In this document: one piece after another, positions 9,147 through 20,769 of the stretch | Layout: each line of letters opens with the position of its first letter | Position numbering within the stretch: position 1 is the stretch's first letter | Source of the DNA: Fonsecaea monophora | Lineage: Eukaryota > Ascomycota > Eurotiomycetes > Chaetothyriales > Herpotrichiellaceae | NCBI RefSeq assembly: GCF_001642475.1 | Contig: NW_019174002.1 | Coordinates: forward strand, 102,304-166,303 | Reading direction: 5' to 3' | Length of the DNA: 64,000 nt | Notes under the pieces: generated by a model | The model's database searches: none | The model's input: only the letters and a program-made list of their open reading frames with translations | What the model was told of the DNA's origin: nothing | Position numbers and translations under genes: made by a program

Positions 9147-11307
9147 ATGGACGGCGATCCCCAGACTCGAACTTCCAAGAAAAATGCCCAAGATGATCCA
9201 TCTCTCGACCGGGAGTGTCCCATCATCCACCGTGTTCATTGCTATCATCCCGATATCGACGGCGAGGACCACAGTGAACACCCAGACTCAGCAGACTTTC
9301 TAGACCCACCACGACTTTATACAAATGACCATCGAGGGTCAGCCTTACGCGGCCAGCACCGGCTCTCCGTGATGCAACAGCTGCAAGGAAACGGCCCGAT
9401 CCGAATAGTCAGGGGCTACAACTGTGCTGATTACCACAGAACAATCAGACAAGCTTTCGGTGCCGTCCCTCCGAGTCTAGAGTCTCGTCTCCCTAGCAAA
9501 GTCAGGCCGTACGCTTGCACCCTTGCGACTCCTGGCCCTCTTGCTAAACCGGGCTCGGAAGAGATCGTCATATCGACGGGATTGAAGACTGCGCTGGAGG
9601 ACTACACAACATTGTGCAAACCGCCCATGGGTCATTGGGACCCTTTTCGAGATCTCTATGCACCGTATGATTACTTTTATCATTTCCGCCACGAGCTACG
9701 CGATCGATGTGCTCCGAGCCTGCCTCAACCGGAAAAACAACAGCTTTTTCAACTGCTTCACTGCATTAACGAGATACAGGGCGCTAATTTCGACAAGATT
9801 GACCGGGACTTTGCGTGCGGCAAGGTCCATCGAGACACTTTCGGCAAGCTCTTCGCCCCGAACGAACTCATTGTGACCATCGAGGAAGATCACCCGCGTG
9901 CGTATATTACAGAGACTGTCAAGTTGAGTTCCAAGTTTGATATTACCCTCAGCTGCTGGACTTGGTACTTCGACGGCAGTTTCAAAAAACACAATGCCAC
10001 CATAACAGTTCCATGGCCATCAACAAATCCGGACGAATTGCAGATAAGCAGCCTCTCCACCTTCCCACTTCGACTTGATAAGACAGGCCTTCGGGAGAGG
10101 CTGGTGGCTCGTGGACGAAAATTCTGGAGCTGTCGACACCAAAGGCTCGTAAGCTACAACGCGCCATTCCCGACCATCTTTGAGCTGCAGGTCACAAACC
10201 CCAAATACATGGTGGACTACAAGACGTTCCGACAGATTCACCCGTCCCAGTTGGAAAAGCCTTTGGCAAGCGAAAGGGAGATGTCGGAACAGGGTGTAAC
10301 AATGGGAGCAGAGGAGCCCCCAAACGACACCTTTTCCGTTCTCATGCCTGCCACAATTGTCGGGTATGCGTTCCACGACAAGAAATGGAGAAGCCTCTCC
10401 GTCGAGCATATCGAGGATGTCGTTTGGAACGAGGAAGCCTTTAGTCGCCTCGTTTTAAAGTCGAACAAGAAGGATACCATCAGAGCCCTCGTGAGCATTC
10501 ACTTGACCAGTGCGAAAAACGTTGACTTTGTGGAGAACAAAGGAAATGGCCTGATCATGCTTCTTCATGGGTCCCCGGGGACAGGGAAGACGTTGACAGC
10601 AGAGTCCGTGGCCGAGGTTGCAAAGAAACCCTTGTACCGTGTGACTTGTGGCGATGTTGGAACATCTGCCGAGATGGTGGAAAAGTATCTCGAGTCCGTT
10701 CTGCTCCTGGGTAGTCTCTGGGGGTGTGTTGTGCTGCTTGACGAAGCGGATGTGTTTCTGGAGGAGAGGCAAGTTACCGATCTTGCACGGAATGCTCTAG
10801 TATCGGTATTCTTGCGTGTTTTGGAGGTAGTCCAAACCTCCCAATTGCTGTCGTATGCACGGAAGCTGACCAGAGTAGTACTACGATGGCATTCTCATCC
10901 TCACGACCAACCGTGTCGGCACATTCGACGAAGCCTTCAAATCCCGTGTTCAGCTCGCCATACACTATCCAGTTCTAAATTGTGAGGACCGATACGAGAT
11001 CTGGTGCAACTTCATCGAGGCCCTGAACGGGAAGAAAGTGCCCATGCTTTACGAAGAGCTCAGACGTAAGGCTTTGGTCATGGCACGACGACGCTTTAAC
11101 GGCCGACAGATTCGCAATTGCCTTTGGACAGCGACTCAAGTGGCGAAGTACAGGAACGAGTCGCTAGGGTACAGCCATATTGAGCAGGTGATGGATATCT
11201 CGCAAGAGTTTGAAGACTACTTGGAAAGAACTCGCGGGCATACAGACGAGGAGAACGCCCAAGCCCAGGGCACCAGGGCTTTTGATCCCGAAATCAACAG
11301 TGAATGA
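9147..11307 (+). CDS. Fungal AAA+ ATPase with DUF7025-type N-terminal region
   Basis: Exons 9147-10826 and 10879-11307 (52-bp intron GTAGTC...AGTAG, phase 0) give 702 residues. The N-terminal half (about 130-400) resembles the DUF7025 region found in a large fungal AAA family. The AAA core has Walker A GSPGTGKT at 475-482, Walker B VVLLDEAD ending at D535, sensor-1 N571 in ILTTNR and a putative arginine finger R583 in FKSRV; the intron falls between Walker B and sensor 1. The C-terminal lid (YEELRRKA...FNGRQIRNCL) is typical of the family. All catalytic residues are present, so it should be an active ATPase. The substrate is unknown. These genes are often expanded and strain-variable, which fits its position beside the STAND-like and broken genes. 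The start is the first ATG of the frame. Confidence 0.88.
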
Positions 11308-11958
11308 AGAACAGGCGCGGACGCGGGCAAGCTTGAGGCCGGGAATGTCAGCGATTCGCTCATACTATGGACATATGATTGTCAACAGCGCAAAGGAAAG
11401 TCTCTTGAGCCAATCCCAACTTTCGGTGGCGATATGAGTGAGGGTTCGAAGCAGCAGGTGCTACTGTATTGTGGAGCTTTCATAGGACCATTTTTTATGG
11501 AGAATAGAATGAAGTCAGAAGCAGGATGATAGAGGTTTACCAGAGGAGGCAGTGCCTTTGTCTCTGCCTTGTTGATGCTTGAGCCACGAAACCAACAATG
11601 TATCTGAGGGAGTATCTCAACCTAGGATAGAAATAGTCACTCATGCTTTGCCGCTCTTTCCATGGCAAATCCACGACCGAGCATCACATATCTCAACGCT
11701 GAGATGGGCATACGGAACGTTGGGTTGCTCCTCGGAGTTGAATCGCAAACTCGGTAAGAAAGAACCTCAACCGGGTAACCGGGAATCAACCACCTGATCG
11801 GATTCCCGACGACTTCCATCACCCGCAACACTATCGAAGGAATCACTGTATCTGCTATCTTTCCGATTTGTCCATGCTGACGCCTCTAGTCGACAGCCTC
11901 ATTTCCCAACGGATCGCACCTCCTGTCTGGCAAACATGTAAACCCCCGGGAAGAGAAG
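11308..11958. other. Intergenic upstream of the Zn2Cys6 regulator
   Basis: No gene seen on either strand. It contains the ATPase 3' region and the promoter of the regulator; short open frames across 11579-11850 have no family features. Confidence 0.55.
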
Positions 11959-13903
11959 ATGGACTGCGCCCAAACCCCCTCTCCACCTCACAAAGCTCCT
12001 GCGAAACGGGTGTCCCTGGCGTGTGTGGCCTGCCGCGCCGCACATGTAAAATGCAATGCTAAAAGACCTTGCTCTCGGTGTTCTTTGGACGGCAGTGAAT
12101 GCGTCTACACTAAATCTCGCAGGGGAGGCTTGACCCGGGCGGCTCTGGCGGCACGACGAAACCTGGTAGGAGCTAGTTCTCCTGCTACTGCGCTGGAGTC
12201 CGGCATCAGTATTGTCTCGGCCTTGTCTGAAAATGACCAGAGAAATACAGGAGAAGAGAGAGCACAGCATCTCGAGACTATAAGCTCGAACCTCATCAGT
12301 CCCAATATCGATGCCCTCGTCCATCTCTACTACAGACACTTCCACAAATTCCATCCCCTGGCTGTCCCCCTTCGGCACCTCGAAAGATTGTTGACGCTGG
12401 GCACCACCAAGCTGAACTTTCACCCTTTGCTCGCCGTGATGCGCTTCATCGGCTCACTGTATGCCCACTCAGTCAACTCTGACGAGCTGAAAGCAATTGC
12501 GACTGACGCTATCCTCGAACTGTCGTCGCAAACCCCACCGAGCCCTGTCCTGGCACAATGTTATCTCTTGCAGTCGATTTCCCTTCACTGGTGTGACGAG
12601 CTGGACCGAGCACAGGAAATGATGGACGCTGCGATTCGTATCGCCCTTCAACTTTCCATGAATCAGGCCGACTTCGCTGTGGACCATGGCGAGGGTGACC
12701 CGGTCGTCGAAGAGAGCTGGAGGAGGACGTGGTGGCAGATCTACATCATTGACGCCCACTACGCAGCCATAAGGCATGCTCCGACTTTTACAACCAACGA
12801 GGTGGAAATGACGACGGAACTACCCTGTGATGAGGAGGGATACGAATCGGGGGTGAGCTCCCCTTGACATCTCCTCTCACTCCTCTTGTGTTAGACGGCT
12901 TGCTGACACTTCCTCCTCTATGTGCTTCTCTAGATGATTCCGACCCCTTGGACGCTTGCTGATTTCGATACCCGCGAGTTTGCATCTGATGATCTCGTTT
13001 TCCCATCATTTGCCTATCTTATCGGCGCCGTCCGTGGGATCGCATCCTCAATAAGCAGATTCCTGGCAACTGTGGCTAGATCGGGGCATTCGTTGAGCGT
13101 CTTTGAGGTCGTAGACGTTGCCATTGACGGGTGGTTGCTCTCGCTCCCGGAAACGAAGCAAGTCACTGCATCTGCTGGAGGCGAAATTGACGAACATATG
13201 TTCCAAGCACATATGGCGATTCACGCGTGAGGGCTCCCTTAGCATTTGAAGAAACAATCTCCTTTCATACATGGACGTCAACACGGTCTCACCGGGGTAA
13301 GTATGGCAATACTGACTTTTCTCTTGTGATAGTGCCACCGTGGGATTCCACAGAGCGTTATCGGAGCTCTCTTACAATCCTCTGGAGTATTCACCCAGCT
13401 GCTCAGCAGACCCTCCCGAAGTCTCGCCTTGTTCCGAGCAATCTTTCCGGGGGATCCACACCGCCCGTTGTCTCAGATCCATAGACTGTGTGGTACGACT
13501 TCTTGCGATGTCTACGAAGCCTGCGTACCATACGCCGTTCACGGTCTGCATGGTCTCCTCCGTTATCGTCGCACATTTGTCTGCGTGTAAGTTTCTTCTG
13601 ACGGGGCGAAACTTGGCCGTGGCTCGCGACCAGATCCGTATGTGCATTGGCTGTCTCCGACCCTTTGCTCCGGTGTGGCCACTAGCCCGCAGGACTCTGC
13701 ACGAGGTTCAGATCATTGCCAGAGAGGTATTGGGCCTCAATCACGCGCAACAAGGACCTGGAGTCATGGACTCAAGCGCGATGGAAGTCGACTCTCATCA
13801 AGCCGCTATGCTTACAATGGAGACTCCGGTCAACTTCCTGAACTATCTCAATTTTGACGATTTGCAACTGTCGTCATTATCTTGGCTTCCGGCTGATGGA
13901 TAG
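11959..13903 (+). CDS. Zn2Cys6 (GAL4-type) transcription factor with fungal-specific regulatory domain
   Basis: Exons 11959-12852, 12934-13226 and 13333-13903 (introns 81 and 106 bp, phases 0 and 2) give 585 residues. The binuclear zinc cluster is C22-X2-C25-X6-C32-X5-C38-X2-C41-X6-C48, preceded and followed by basic residues for DNA contact. The fungal-specific middle homology domain follows at about 110-400: HFHKFHPL, a helical LAQCYLLQSISLHW repeat-like segment, WRRTWWQIYIIDA, and IHAATVGFHRALSEL restored exactly by the second splice. The C-terminus is acidic and hydrophobic and may activate transcription. Target genes are unknown; no biosynthetic cluster adjoins it, though the NAD(P)-binding gene 0.7 kb downstream could be a target. 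A second donor-like GTAAGT lies inside the 106-bp intron. Confidence 0.88.
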
Positions 13904-14598
13904 TTACCTGCGGCACTCTGAATGGAATTAATCTCGATATTCCAACAATCCGGGTAGCACCAGGCCCCAGTCAGGAGTGCAGATACGACTTGCTTGATTG
14001 ATGGAATCCCTGCACAGAGTTCTGGAAGATCGTGCCAGATACTGCAAGCTGAAGACCGTGCCGAAGGAGTACTACGCAGATCAAGCAATACGGTGACCAC
14101 GAGCTGATTCCACCTTCCGCTGAACTGGCCGTGCGAGAACAAGCCCTCTTTAATAGCCACGGTTTCCGATCCTTCGAGAGCGCAACACACATATATCTCC
14201 ACTCAGACGTCGAAGATTGAGTATCCTGGAGTGAACCAGGACCCACCACTATACCCGCGAAGCTAACCAAGACTCCCCGGATACCCGACCTCTGGACTGC
14301 GAATAGTCCTGCCTCACCAGAAAACTGTGTATACCCGAGCGGTAAATCTGTCCCAAGTGAACCCGGCAAACATCGCTAGATGCAATATGCATGCTGTCAT
14401 CCTTGAACCCTTGGGCACTGGCACTTATATACATTTTGGATGGGTTGCCGATGCCGGGTATTCAACCTCTGATGGGCGAGCTGCATCTCGACTCCCAGTG
14501 TACGTCTACATATTTATATCCCGCCCGTGCCAGTGGACGACCAAATTCTCGCAGCAAGCGTCATTCTACTCGTTGCTATTCCAAGTCTGGGCCCTTCA
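13904..14598. other. Intergenic with a possible decayed coding fragment
   Basis: No intact gene. An ATG at 14001 opens a 31-codon coding-looking stretch (MESLHRVLEDRARY...) ending at 14096, and the +1 frame then continues for about 45 coding-looking codons to about 14219. This resembles a frameshifted relic but is too short to assign. Confidence 0.35.
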
Positions 14599-15838
14599 AT
14601 GATGGCCACAAATCTCACAAGCAAAAGCACCATCAATGTTCTTCTCCTCGGCGCTACGGGGTCCCTGGGTTCCCGCATTTTTGGCAGCCTGCTCGAGAGA
14701 CCCTCAGTGAATGTCACTGTTGTCGTCAGGAGCCGGGATAAAATGAACCGCATCCTCTACAGTACACAACACCGAAGCCGAGAGGGATTTAAACCCTCTT
14801 CTCCATCTCCTGCTCTTAAGCGAAAGCTCTCCATCATCGAAGGGGATGCGACCGATTCTGATCTACTGGCTCGAATTATGCGGGAGAAGTCCATCCGGGT
14901 CCTTGTCAATGCAGCAGGCCACGCTCCCATGTTCGCGGGAAGGAGTTCAAACTCTGTCTCTGACGGGAAAGACATGGCTTCTGGCAGCGATAACGAAGTG
15001 GCTCGCATCGTCCGCGCGTCCGTTGATGCGATAGAAGACGTTGCAAAGTCAGCAGAGGTCCATACAGCCGAGACGAGGGTAAGAGGATGGTTTATAGGTG
15101 GGATGTTACTGTTAGATTTGCCCGAATCCGATGGAGGACGTGCCAAACAACTAGCACCTGAGAAGGCTCACTCTTTGGACACCTAGTATGTTCTAAATTC
15201 GTTTGTCTCCTCCCACCAACTTGTTTTTGCGACCTCAAAACTTTAAACCTCATTTTCAAGCTGTCACACTCCTCTCTGACCTGCTGAGACACAGTCTACC
15301 GCTCTATCTCCACCACCGCCCCCTGGAGTCCATCCTGCGATCATCCAAACATCTGGACTGGACCCTCGTCTGTCCCGCGAAGATGATCCCACGGCCCCAA
15401 CGGTCCAAATCATCTACCTCGTCAGCCGTTCCTAGTGCCGACGACGCAAGATCCGTGCCACTGCGGGCACCGTCACCGACCCTCGTTGCGACCGCCGACG
15501 TGCCTCCGCGCTGGAGTGTCTGGCCCGTCCTTCGCGCCCTCCCGTGGGGCATCGGACCGGTGCTGGAGATCATGGCGAACTCACCGCGGTATACCGTCAC
15601 ATTTGAGGATGTGAGCGAGTTTATCGTCGACAGCATCGTGGGTGAGCATGGGTTGCACCAGGAACGTGAGCGAAAACAGGAGCACGAGCAGGATCAAGAC
15701 GTGTCCCGCAATGATCATGAGAGAGATCCGCACGTTCCAGGGTCTGTCGTTGGAAGAGAAGAGGGAGAGAGGAAAGAAGACGAAGGCGTTTGGATCAATT
15801 CCAAGATCGGCCTCATTGCCTGTTCCGGCCGTGCTTGA
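14599..15838 (+). CDS. NAD(P)-binding Rossmann-fold protein (NmrA-like / atypical SDR)
   Basis: Exons 14599-15185 and 15295-15838 (109-bp intron GTATGT...CACAG with a CTGAC branch, phase 2) give 376 residues. An N-terminal beta-alpha-beta dinucleotide motif INVLLLGATGSLGSRI lies at about residues 12-27, followed by IIEGDATD and VLVNAAGH, as in NmrA-like and atypical short-chain dehydrogenases. The splice creates YLPLYLHHRPLESIL then LDWTLVCPAKM, a strand usual in this group. No Tyr-X3-Lys active site is obvious, so it may act as a redox sensor rather than a dehydrogenase. A low-complexity Glu/Arg/His tract near residues 315-345 is unusual. The start is the first of two tandem ATGs; an upstream GTG-containing extension is not needed. 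Confidence 0.8.
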
Positions 15839-16744
15839 CGACAACACGGTGGTAAGTGTCTGCGATCATGGAGAAGAGAAGAAGGTGGGAAGGGGGATGT
15901 GGAGGGAAGAGAAGACTGAGGTAGAACGATCTTGTAATAGCAGATATATTTGGTATATCCCACGCATTCTATCCCTGTATTGCCTTTTCAATGACGATGA
16001 TGATCGGAATGCAAATCTCTCGTTCTCTCATTCTCTTGACCCAATTATCCCAAACATTCCCCCCCAATTCCCTTGAGGGCCTGTCATTCGTTGTATGCAT
16101 GTATCCCACGCCGCTCCCTATCGGGTAAGATCATTCGAGATTACCTGAAAGTCTGTTGTTTTTTTTCTTCTTGGTTCTTTGTAGATTGTCGAACTCTCCC
16201 TTTCCCTTCTTTTCATTCTGTGGGAATGGCACACACGCATCGTGCATCGCGGATCTGCTCCTCCTGGTCCTGGACTCGCGGTTGGGTTGGTGGTCTGTTT
16301 TAGGCTTTGCTTCTAGGTTGATATGCGATATGCGACATGTATGGTAGGCAAAAGAACGGACCAAGTGGTCTTGCATCTTCGATCATTTGAGTATGTTGTC
16401 TATCCGTTTGACGATGCTTATGAGGCATGGAGCTTCCCGTGCACGCTTGTGGGAGCTCTTGGTTAAAGACTGACAGTCTTCTCCAACTGCGAGAGGACGC
16501 GACTCGATTTCGCTGTAAGGGCGGGCTTTGTCGCGACGTGGATGGGAGCAAAGTCGTGGAGGACTTTCACTGTGCGTGGCCTTATCGGTGGCAGATGCGA
16601 TTTAGTCGGCGCGAAGAGCTGGGTCGAAGGTTGGCGCATTGGCGTGCGAAGGGGGTTGAGAGTCGCTATACGTAGTTGTACGATGTCACCTGGGGGATAT
16701 TCGAAGTTCGGGTGTTTGTCAACTGCGGTAGTGTGGTATTCCCC
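15839..16744. other. Convergent intergenic region
   Basis: Lies between the 3' ends of the NmrA-like and Med20 genes. It has T- and CT-rich tracts at about 16160-16215 and no recognisable gene on either strand. Confidence 0.6.
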
Positions 16745-17545
16745 TCAACCTCTGGATCCTCGTAGGATATCCAAATACAAATTTGCCAGGTCCCAGTCTG
16801 GCGAAGCATCTCCAGCATCTTTATCCTTGAGATGTATGTTGGTGCGACGAATCAGCGACCGCATAGCGTCGATGCTGAAATTCGAGGGCATTCCGCTGCC
16901 GTCGGTGACCGACTCGAGCATCCCACGTAACAGGGTCTCGTCTTCTTTGCTCACAACCTTGGCGTTGGCGTCTTTCGGAGCATCAACTGGCACTTGACCA
17001 CGTGTGGCATCCACCGGAGCTTCAATGAAGGAGACTTCCACCACCATGCCTCTCAGGTTGCTGGCAGCTTGGTTTGGTCGGGTCGGAGTTTTCAAATCCC
17101 CGATGCGTATGACCCACTGGCCATTCTCCAGGGACAGCGCGGTGCCATTATCAATGATCATGGATTGTCGATGCGCCCATTGCGGTTGGAGTTTGGTGCC
17201 AACGATTTGAGTGAATGAATCGGCGGAGCTCGAGGGGATGGTGACTATAGTGAACGGCGCGGAAGCCGTATGATCTGTTGTCCCCTGAGATTTCTCCTTT
17301 GGCCCAGTCGTGGCGATATATGTCCTTGCCGGCGTCTGTGACAGGGTCAGTATACTGGTGGTTCTACGCTGAGATGTGTCCGAGTTGGGGAGCAGCGAAG
17401 AGGTGTCGACGAACAGGCGGTGGTCAAGGTGGAAAGGCGGGAGTGGTTCGGCTGGAAAGGAGCGCGAGATGTGAGAGATGAGCGCGGAGGATGGAGAGGA
17501 CTGGCCTGGTCCGAAGGGGAGAATGAATACCCCCGTCAAAGCCAT
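16745..17545 (-). CDS. MED20: Mediator complex subunit 20 (Srb2/TRFP family)
   Basis: A single-exon 266-residue protein. It begins MALTGVFILPFGPG, the family's first beta strand (compare MPVTG... starts), and later has FTQIVGTKLQPQWAHRQS, WVIRIGDLK and MVVEVSFIEAP, which match the beta-barrel core of Med20, a TBP-like fold that pairs with Med18 in the Mediator head. It acts in the nucleus in activator-dependent transcription by RNA polymerase II. The frame is open upstream to 17806, but the family start fits 17545. A Ser/Thr-rich insert near 60-100 and a C-terminal helical tail are typical of filamentous fungi. It is transcribed head-to-head with the GH47 gene. Confidence 0.82.
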   Translation of the reverse strand: MALTGVFILPFGPGQSSPSSALISHISRSFPAEPLPPFHLDHRLFVDTSSLLPNSDTSQRRTTSILTLSQTPARTYIATTGPKEKSQGTTDHTASAPFTIVTIPSSSADSFTQIVGTKLQPQWAHRQSMIIDNGTALSLENGQWVIRIGDLKTPTRPNQAASNLRGMVVEVSFIEAPVDATRGQVPVDAPKDANAKVVSKEDETLLRGMLESVTDGSGMPSNFSIDAMRSLIRRTNIHLKDKDAGDASPDWDLANLYLDILRGSRG

Positions 17546-17912
17546 GTTGAAAGTAGGAAGACTATCGTGCTGTTCACTGTATGTGGACGATGTATATCCA
17601 CCGAGGATATTTCTCGAACACGAAAAAAAGGTGGTGGAAACAGGCACACAGGGAAACTGGTGCGACATTCGCGGGGAACTTTGTTGGTGAATAAATTTAA
17701 GCTTAAAATCTAAACGACATATTAATGAGAACCTTAAATTTTCTCGTGGGGGCTTTTGCTGCTCGTCTCTCCAGGGTGGGTGGGTGAGGCCCCCCTGAAA
17801 CTCCAAGATTTGGGGGTCGTTTCTAATTGCGGATCTTAATTTCTCTCTACACGTCAGACTTCAGATCAGACCTGATGGCGATCATCACTCACTCCACCGC
17901 AAGAGCACCAAC
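17546..17912. promoter_or_regulatory. Shared promoter of Med20 and GH47 mannosidase genes
   Basis: A 367-bp divergent gap between the two start codons. It is AT-rich at about 17690-17740 (AATAAATTTAAGCTTAAAAT) and has a pyrimidine-rich stretch before the mannosidase ATG. No specific factor site can be named. Confidence 0.6.
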
Positions 17913-19715
17913 ATGATACTAATACGTCGCGTCTGGCTGTTGCCAGCGTTCTTCCTGGCCTGTCTGGTCTATTACATTTACCTCTATCCCAGTAATCCCA
18001 CCACAGTCCCCTTTCCTCCTTCTGGCCACAAGACCAGCCTACACTGGACGAAACGACCCGAGCGATATCCTCCCGCAGGTTACCGGGACCTGCCCACAGG
18101 CCCTCTCGAGAAAATCCCCAAGATCCAATTCGACTTCGCATCACAGCCAGAATCTACGCATGCGAAGACAACGCAGGAAAGAAGAAGAGATGCCGTCAAA
18201 GAAGCATTCATGCATGCGTGGAATGGATACAAGAAATATGCGTGGGGTCAGGATGAAGTTGCACCGGTCAGCGGCGCGTTTCGCTCCAGTTTCGGCGGCT
18301 GGGGGGCTACTCTCGTCGATACAATGGATACCCTCCTCATCATGGGGTTGAACGATGAATTTGATCTCTGTGTCGAGATGGTCAAACGCATCGACTTCAC
18401 GACCAATGACGAAGACACACTGAACATCTTCGAGACAACTATTCGCTACCTCGGCGGTCTCCTTGCCGCATACGACCTCACGGACGGAAAGTACGGGGTG
18501 CTCCTCGACAAAGCCAAGGAGTTGGGGGAGATGCTCTATTCTGCCTTTGACACTCCCACCCATATGCCGATGACGCGGTGGAGCTGGAAGAAAACATCCC
18601 TAGGCGGCGAGATCGAACCCGGCACCAATACCCTGCTTGCGGAAATTGGGAGCTTGACCGTCGAGTTCACCCGATTGAGCCAACTCACAGGCGACCTGAA
18701 ATACTTTGATGCCGTTCAACGGATTGCAGAGGAGATGGAATGGGCCCAGAACACGACACGTATACCCGGTTTGTGGCCGACCATTGTCAATGCTAGAGAA
18801 ATATCGTGGGACTATAACCATTTTACGATGGGTGGTATGGCCGATTCGACGTACGAATATCTGCCGAAGCAGTATATGATGCTAGGAGGCCGAGACCAGA
18901 AGTACAAGCACATGTATGAAGAGGCCATCGATACTGCGAAACGACATCTCTTCTTCCGCCCATTGGTACCAGGGGGCGAGAATATCCTTTTCAGTGGCAA
19001 CGCGGCCCTGACTTCCCTGGAGACAATCCCCATCGCTAACCTCGAGCCTCAAGGTCAACACCTAGCTTGCTTCGTCAGCGGCATGGTTGGTATTGGTGCC
19101 AAAATTTTCTCGCGACCTGACGAATTGGATGTCGCACGTCGACTGATTGAGGGCTGTGTCTGGGCTTACAACGCAATGCCATCAGGCCTAATGCCCGAAA
19201 CCTTCCACCTAATAGCGTGCCAAATTGGAACGATCGACCCACCCCCTGGAAAATGCGACTGGTCGGATGACAAGTGGTACGAAGGTGTCTCTCGCAAACA
19301 TGCCGCGACCGAGGAAACCGCAAGTATGAGCGTTGTCGAGCGCGGCAAAAAGCTTGTCCAACAACGTCGCCTTTTCCCTGGGTTCACGGACCACGGCGAT
19401 AATAGATACATCCTCCGGCCAGAAGCCATTGAGTCGGTGTTCATCATGTATCGCATTACGGGGGACCCAAGATACCAAGACATCGCGTGGGGAATGTTCC
19501 AATCCATCGAAAAGGCTACGAGAACAGCCATTGCGCACGCTGCTGTTCATGATGTGAGGCATGCACAGCCTGGAAAGAGTGACCGCATGGAAAGCTTTTG
19601 GCTCGCAGAGACGCTGAAGTACTTTTACCTGATCTTCAGTGAGCCGACATTGGTGAGCTTGGATGACTGGGTTCTCAATACCGAGGCGCATCCACTTAAG
19701 CGGCCGTCGACGTGA
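17913..19715 (+). CDS. Class I alpha-1,2-mannosidase (GH47), type II membrane protein
   Basis: A single-exon 600-residue enzyme. A short cytosolic tail with Arg is followed by a membrane anchor at about residues 7-27 (VWLLPAFFLACLVYYIYLY) and a stem, so it should be a Golgi or ER lumenal type II protein trimming N-glycans. GH47 landmarks appear in order: FGGWGATLVDTMDTLLIMGL, catalytic-site acid E174 in FETTIRYLGG, EIGSLTVEF, YLPKQYMML, HLACFVSGM with its conserved Cys, LRPEAIESVFIMYRITGD, SFWLAETLKYFYL and the final calcium-site Thr in NTEAHPL. The length is that of fungal Golgi/ER mannosidases. It is secretory-pathway housekeeping and would remove alpha-1,2-linked mannose from Man8-9GlcNAc2. 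Confidence 0.95.
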   Translation: MILIRRVWLLPAFFLACLVYYIYLYPSNPTTVPFPPSGHKTSLHWTKRPERYPPAGYRDLPTGPLEKIPKIQFDFASQPESTHAKTTQERRRDAVKEAFMHAWNGYKKYAWGQDEVAPVSGAFRSSFGGWGATLVDTMDTLLIMGLNDEFDLCVEMVKRIDFTTNDEDTLNIFETTIRYLGGLLAAYDLTDGKYGVLLDKAKELGEMLYSAFDTPTHMPMTRWSWKKTSLGGEIEPGTNTLLAEIGSLTVEFTRLSQLTGDLKYFDAVQRIAEEMEWAQNTTRIPGLWPTIVNAREISWDYNHFTMGGMADSTYEYLPKQYMMLGGRDQKYKHMYEEAIDTAKRHLFFRPLVPGGENILFSGNAALTSLETIPIANLEPQGQHLACFVSGMVGIGAKIFSRPDELDVARRLIEGCVWAYNAMPSGLMPETFHLIACQIGTIDPPPGKCDWSDDKWYEGVSRKHAATEETASMSVVERGKKLVQQRRLFPGFTDHGDNRYILRPEAIESVFIMYRITGDPRYQDIAWGMFQSIEKATRTAIAHAAVHDVRHAQPGKSDRMESFWLAETLKYFYLIFSEPTLVSLDDWVLNTEAHPLKRPST

Positions 19716-20476
19716 GTGCGAGTTGGCCACTTGTATAGCTCCAAGACAATGCCTCGTTACGATTCATGAATAACAGACGTCGAAGTCCGAGCGTTGATCG
19801 CTGGCCCGCCCTGAGAAACCTGTGGAAGGTCGCTGTGAATCGGCCTCCTGAGCGACTCGAGGTATTCTCCGTGTCTGGGACACCAGCACGTTGACCGATC
19901 ACGAGTCCTTGGTCCATTTTCAAGCCCCCAATGGGTCGTGTCAGGTCTGCAGCAGTGTTCCGTGGAAGTTTCTACGTCCTAGCGGAGTAAATCTCACCAT
20001 TTGCCCCGAGGATTGGGAATTCAGCGTGTCGTGGCAGTCTGAGAGAATCAATGCTGGACTTCGACGTCTCTGCTCGAAAACAACAAACTACCAGGCAAGA
20101 GGGCTTGCTTGCTCCAACGTGATATTCACGAGTCTCATTCAAGAAGCCGAGAGCCAGTGTATATTGCTATCATCATCACTATTGTTATTAGAAAGCACGG
20201 CGTTTCAGCGTACACTTGCTACTTGAAGTTTCTGGAACGAACTCATCCGTCTTTGGGGGGTACTTTTTGTATAACATCGTTTCGGACGCAAAGAGCCTGT
20301 CGGTCTATGGGGATATGCGATGCAATTCATTTTTTTGTCGTTCCCTTTCCCGCTCGGTTCAACCCGCCTTTAGAAGATTCTTTTGGTCTTTGAGAGGGAA
20401 AGGAAAGCTGTACATATTACATATCATATCATATTATACTACATTGCATTGCATGACATGCTATGACATGGCCTGG

Positions 20477-20497
20477 ATACCTACCTAGGTAGGTAAC
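20477..20497. repeat. Palindromic TACCTAGGTA-type motif
   Basis: Bases read ATACCTACCTAGGTAGGTAA: an inverted repeat of TACCTA/TAGGTA. The same short motif recurs in other intergenic stretches (about 2795, 42735, 49020, 62820, 63420, 63880) and not in exons. Confidence 0.6.
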
Positions 20498-20589
20498 AGA
20501 ATATGAAGTATCGAGGAATTGCATGAATCTTGCTTATCCCGTCAAAGACACAAGTGGCACAAGCGGCACAACTATGTAAGTACATAACC

Positions 20590-20769
20590 ATATTCCTGTC
20601 CTTCTCCTTCTCTCAAATCTCTTTTCCCCCTCTGTCTCTCTTCTTGTCCCTGCCTCCATCCATCCATCTCCGTCTGTCCCGTCTCTCTGACCCATTAACA
20701 TTTCTTACCGCCCCAATGAACAAACCACCGTCATCAGGAATAACATTCGCAGCTCTTGATAATACTCAG
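20590..20769 (+). promoter_or_regulatory. CT-rich leader with possible mini-exon
   Basis: 20590-20715 is almost pure pyrimidine on the + strand, as in leaders of highly expressed fungal genes. It ends in CGCCCCAATG, and the ATG at 20716 opens 18 codons (MNKPPSSGITFAALDNTQ) running straight into a donor-like GTAATG at 20770. A downstream exon could not be fixed: joining at AAAAAAAG near 20860 leaves about 51 more codons open, joining at GAAGCAG leaves 11. Confidence 0.3.

Noticed and set aside
14001..14220. Short coding-looking stretches MESLHRVLEDRARY... and a +1-frame continuation
   Set aside because: Too short, frameshifted and without a recognised family; noted only as possible relic.
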